From: Prorocentrum cordatum
Taxonomy: Eukaryota; Sar; Dinophyceae; Prorocentrales; Prorocentraceae
Direction: 5' to 3'
Length of the DNA: 51,975 nucleotides
Assembly (NCBI GenBank): GCA_963575745.1
Contig: CAUYUJ010022551.1
Coordinates: 70,001 to 121,975, forward strand
Part shown: positions 48,481 through 51,975 of the stretch, piece by piece
How positions within the stretch are numbered: position 1 is the first letter of the stretch
Layout: each line of letters starts with the position of its first letter
Position numbers and translations under genes: made by a program
The notes under the pieces: generated by a model
What the model was told of the DNA's origin: nothing
Databases searched by the model: none
Seen by the model: only the letters and a program-made list of their open reading frames with translations

Positions 48481-49340
48481 GTGGAGTGCAGCCCCGCACT
48501 CGCGCAGCGCCTGGACGAAGCTCCCCCAGGCGAGTGTCGGCCGAGGCGCTCCTGCTGCTCGGCGCTCTCGCCGTTGTCATCGGCATGGTTCCACACGCGC
48601 GTGCCTCTGTGATCCTCGGTTGTTGCCGATGCGCCGTCAGGGCACGGCTTTCCTCGTGTTCAAGGGGGCGTGAGAGGGCGGCTCAAGAAGGGGTCCGAAG
48701 GAGGAGATCGAGAAGGTGGGCGTTCGCTTCCGCGCCACGGCGCAATCTTCCCCAGCCCTGCGTGGGCCGCACCGCGCACGGGGACCCGTATCCGCAGCCG
48801 TGCTCCGTCGTGCTCGTGCCCCCCACCCTGGGCGAACATCGGGGGGACCGAAAGAGTAGGATCGCAAAGGGCAGGGTAGAGGAGCAGCTCACATAGCTGA
48901 TTTCCCTGGCGCCTCCTGCCGCTAGGAGGCGCCTATGTATCAAGGAATTGGCCCAGCGGCGGGGCGGAAACCAGCTGCCAGCAGCAGATCTCGTACCCCC
49001 GTGAAGTCTCTTTGGGGGGCGGGGTCGCCGTGGCCCCGAGAGCGCCACTCGCCCGAGCCTCGGCCGTCTTGGCTCGGGGCGTTTTGTGCGCGGACGCGGC
49101 GCGTCCGCCACGCCCGCCTCGATGGCGGGGGAATCCGCCGCGAGGAGGCCTTTGCCCAGGCGGCGAGTGGACCACGGAGGAGCAGGATGGAAGATCAGGG
49201 GCAACGTCCCCAGTCCACCCCAGCTTCGCTATCGGGGCCCATCGCCGATCTATCTGCGGTGTGTCGCTGATTCTGGCTCGATGTTTTTTTCTCCTTGGGC
49301 CAGTCATCCCCAGTCGTTGCACCGCAGAAAATGGCGGATA
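48481..49340. other. Unassigned stretch with a hairpin at 48909-48934
   Basis: No gene recognised. GGCGCCTCCT-GCCGCT-AGGAGGCGCC is a perfect 10-bp-arm hairpin at about 48909-48934. It resembles a terminator in form, but a bacterial-type terminator has no meaning here. Confidence 0.45.
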
Positions 49341-49344
49341 AGGA

Positions 49345-49374
49345 AAATGATGATGATGATGATGATGATGATGC

Positions 49375-49405
<31 letters not shown>

Positions 49406-49815
49406 GCTGCTGATGATGAAATGAAGGTGCTGATGCTGATGAGCATGATGCTGCTGCTGATGATGATGATGATGGTGAATAGGATGATATGACGATGATG
49501 ATTATGGTGACGACGAATATTATGATGATGACGACGATGATGATGACTATGCTGCTGGTGATGATTCTGATGCTGATGCTACTGATGATGATGCTGAGGA
49601 TGATGCTGAGCTGATGGTGATGATGATGCTGCTGCTATTGATGATGATGTTGATGATGCTAATGATGATGATGATGGTGGTGATGATGCTGATGCCTATG
49701 ATGATGATGCTGATGCTGCTGATGATGCTGATGCTGATGCTGATGCTGCTGCTGATGATGTTGATGATGACGATGATGATGATGATGATGATGCTGATGA
49801 TGATGCTGATGCTGC

Positions 49816-49849
<34 letters not shown>

Positions 49850-50222
49850 AATTAAAATGATGATGATGATGATGCTGATGACTGAAGAAGATGATGATGA
49901 TGATAATGAAAGAAATGATGAATGCTGATGATGATTATAGCTGAAAAATAATGCTGGATGCAGATAATGATGATATGATGAAGATGATGAGGATGATGAG
50001 AAGAGAATGACGATGATGATGTTTATGATGATGATAGATGATGATAAGATGATGATGCTGATGATGATGATGAATGGAATGATGATAACAGATGCCTGAT
50101 GATGATGATGATGATGATATATGATGAAGTGATGACGATATATGATGATTATGATGATGATGATGATGATGATGATGATGCTGATGATGATGATTCTGAT
50201 GATGAATGTATAGATGATGAAT

Positions 50223-50321
<99 letters not shown>

Positions 50322-50322
50322 C

Positions 50323-50377
<55 letters not shown>

Positions 50378-50402
50378 GTGATGGTGATGGTGATGGTGAT
50401 GG

Positions 50403-50433
<31 letters not shown>

Positions 50434-50460
50434 GGTGGTGGTGATGGTGATGATGCTGCT
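49345..50460 (+). repeat. Large (GAT)n array
   Basis: About 1.1 kb, degenerate on the left with several phase shifts and nearly pure at about 50220-50375, ending in GGT units at about 50418-50440. Poly-Asp, His, Met and Ile frames are artefacts. Confidence 0.97.
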
Positions 50461-50462
50461 GC

Positions 50463-50512
50463 CGATGAGGAGGAGGAGGAGCAGCAGGAGGAGGAGGAGG
50501 AGGAGAAGGAGA
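50463..50512 (+). repeat. (GGA)n tract
   Basis: GGA units immediately before the second SL copy. Confidence 0.93.
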
Positions 50513-50514
50513 GA

Positions 50515-50543
50515 ACCGTAGCCATTTTGGCTCAAATCCGTAG
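50515..50543 (+). other. Second genomic spliced-leader copy
   Basis: A DinoSL with first base A, then CCGTAGCCATTTTGGCTCAA at 50516-50535; the final G is replaced by A (50536). It is followed by TCCGTAG (50537-50543), the first seven bases of an SL, then unrelated DNA. The sequence after it does not resemble an SL RNA gene intron, so this is read as the 5' end of an integrated, SL-bearing cDNA with a possible second, decayed SL. Confidence 0.88.
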
Positions 50544-50663
50544 TGCGGTGGCACAGGACCTGACCTTACTGGTGCGGGGGAGGGACGGTCCCCGAAGTCA
50601 CGCCTCGTCGCCTGGTCGGACGAGGGATTTTGGCATCTTCTTTGCGTACCCTGTCATGCTCGA

Positions 50664-50767
50664 ATGTCCCCGCAGCGGGATGGCGGCGGCTCCTTCGACA
50701 CCTGGCAATGTCAGCATGAACGATGCGGCTACCGCTTCAACTACCTCTCGCGCGCGCACTGCCGTGC
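50664..50767 (+). pseudogene. 5' fragment of an SL-tagged zinc-finger gene, truncated by (GGA)n
   Basis: Downstream of the SL, the frame from ATG 50664 reads MSPQRDGGGSFDTWQCQHER and continues CGYRFNYLSRAHCRA. The order W-x-C-x4-C-x11-C with a central Asn resembles RanBP2-like or related short zinc-binding modules. The expected fourth Cys two residues after HC-R-A is absent: the reading runs straight into Arg codons of a (GGA)n expansion. The fragment therefore looks like the first exon or N-terminus of a retrocopied gene cut off by repeat expansion. The domain name is tentative. Confidence 0.5.
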
Positions 50768-50768
50768 G

Positions 50769-50970
50769 CGGAGGAGGAGGAGGAGGCGGAGGAGGAGGAG
50801 GAGGAGGAGGAGGAGGAGGAGGAGGAGGAGGAGGAGGAGGGGGGGGGGAGGAAGGGAGGGAGGAGAGGAGGAGGAGAGGGAAGAGGAGGAGGAGGAGGAG
50901 GAGGTGGAGGAATAGGAGGAGGAGTAGTAGTAGGAGGAGGAGGAGGAAGAGGAGGAGGAGGAGGAGGCTG
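50769..50970 (+). repeat. (GGA)n array
   Basis: About 200 bp of GGA with GGGGGG, GGAGGGAGG and AGTAGTAG interruptions, followed by a short GAT run to about 51010. Confidence 0.95.
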
Positions 50971-50973
50971 ATG

Positions 50974-51007
<34 letters not shown>

Positions 51008-51029
51008 GGAGGATGACAATGAGGAATAA

Positions 51030-51665
51030 TATTAATAATGCAATTGCCATTAAGGATACTATTATTATTACTAGTGGTAAGAATATTACGAATAATAGTG
51101 CTAAGGCGACTAATCATATTCATAATACTGATAATACTAATGGCAGTGCGACTACGACTAACACGAAGCCAACGTGTACTATTAATACTAATAATAAGCA
51201 TTCTGATACGACGAACCATAATAATGATACTTCCATCAAGCATAATCCGAATACTAATATCAATAATAAAAACCACGAAGACGCAACCTACTAAGCTTAC
51301 TAGTAGTAATACTACTACACCAACAACTACTACTACTACTAATAACACTAATGCGAATACTTCTCTTACTCATAATACTATGAATAGTACTAGTAGTATT
51401 AACGCTGCTGGTGCTACTGATATTTCTATTCATGGTATTATTTCTAATACTCATATTAATACTACTACTAATACCAATGCTCATACTGATACGACTAAGC
51501 ATTACTACTAGTAGTACGATCACAAATACTAATACTCAGTAGACTACTGTTACTACTACTACTACTGATACTCGTAATACTGATACTACTACGAATACGC
51601 ATAATACTACCACTACGATTAATAATAACACCACTAAGACCAGTAATACTACTACAACCACCACC

Positions 51666-51721
<56 letters not shown>

Positions 51722-51890
51722 GACTAATACTACTATTACTAACCATAATAGTGATGTCAATATTATTAATACGAATACCAACACTGGTACACCTAATAAT
51801 AATAATGATGCTACTGCTACTACTACTGCTACTACTACTACTACTACCACTACTACTACTACTACTACGACGACTACGACTACGACTACG

Positions 51891-51921
<31 letters not shown>

Positions 51922-51975
51922 ATACTAATACTAAACATAATATTACTACTGCGAATACTAATACTAATACTAATA
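51030..51975 (+). repeat. Degenerate (ACT/AAT)n array running off the window
   Basis: Almost 950 bp of trinucleotides of the type ACT, AAT, ATT and ACG in phase, with purer ACT blocks at about 51660-51720 and 51800-51920. It is AT-richer than anything else in the window and continues beyond its end. No coding. Confidence 0.95.

Noticed and set aside
48909-48934. Rho-independent terminator
   Set aside because: A perfect hairpin is present, but the genome is eukaryotic and no T-run follows.
50515-50600. SL RNA gene
   Set aside because: The sequence after the SL lacks the GT donor and intron-like continuation expected of an SL RNA gene; AATCCGTAG follows instead.

Overview
Organism. The window contains two genomic copies of the dinoflagellate trans-spliced leader (DinoSL), at 45720-45741 and 50515-50535. 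DinoSL is added to the 5' end of nuclear mRNAs only in dinoflagellates, so this is very probably nuclear DNA of a dinoflagellate. The very high GC, the low gene density, the large trinucleotide arrays and the many short inverted-repeat elements fit that. A Prorocentrum-like genome is possible, but the species cannot be settled from sequence alone. Most long open reading frames are artefacts of period-3 repeats or GC-rich DNA without stops; very few look like real genes.

Layout. 1-7.7 kb: short non-autonomous inverted-repeat elements (families A, B, C, F, L and P, named here) with minisatellites at 3.8-5.0 kb. 7.8-13.7 kb: a composite repeat of (GTT)n tracts and two AT-richer modules (Q and R), broken by a 21/158-bp GTGGCCCC minisatellite and a 12-bp minisatellite. 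14-21 kb: a 99-bp minisatellite, GC-rich unassigned DNA, element B nested in element J, then (GAT)n, (GGA)n and (GAC)n arrays. 21.2-23.8 kb: a nest of short elements (C, D, E, F, G, L). 24-27.5 kb: repeat K, element O, element N and element D. 27.5-29.65 kb, minus strand: a decayed LINE-type reverse transcriptase/RNase H. 30-38 kb: pyrimidine-rich DNA, very large (GAT)n and (GGA)n arrays, a palindromic foldback, a minus-strand repeat-protein ORF, and further D, K and N copies. 39.9-43.3 kb: a CTTGGGGGCCTCTTGGG-type minisatellite that changes orientation twice. 43.5-44.25 kb, minus strand: a second retroelement RNase H remnant. 45.7-47.05 kb: the best gene, an SL-tagged retrogene with stacked SL relicts, encoding a coiled-coil protein of about 340 residues. 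49.3-51.975 kb: (GAT)n, an SL-tagged zinc-finger gene fragment, (GGA)n, and an (ACT)n-like array running off the end.

How it fits together. Two routes of mobile DNA are visible. One is reverse transcription: LINE-type RT/RNase H remnants, and SL-bearing cDNAs pasted back into the genome. The other is cut-and-paste-like movement of 125-190-bp elements with terminal inverted repeats (TIRs). Many of these keep legible target-site duplications (TSDs): 5 bp for most families and 8 bp for family D. One such element sits between the SL relicts and the likely start codon of the retrogene. No transposase gene is visible. All coordinates and alignments were made by eye.
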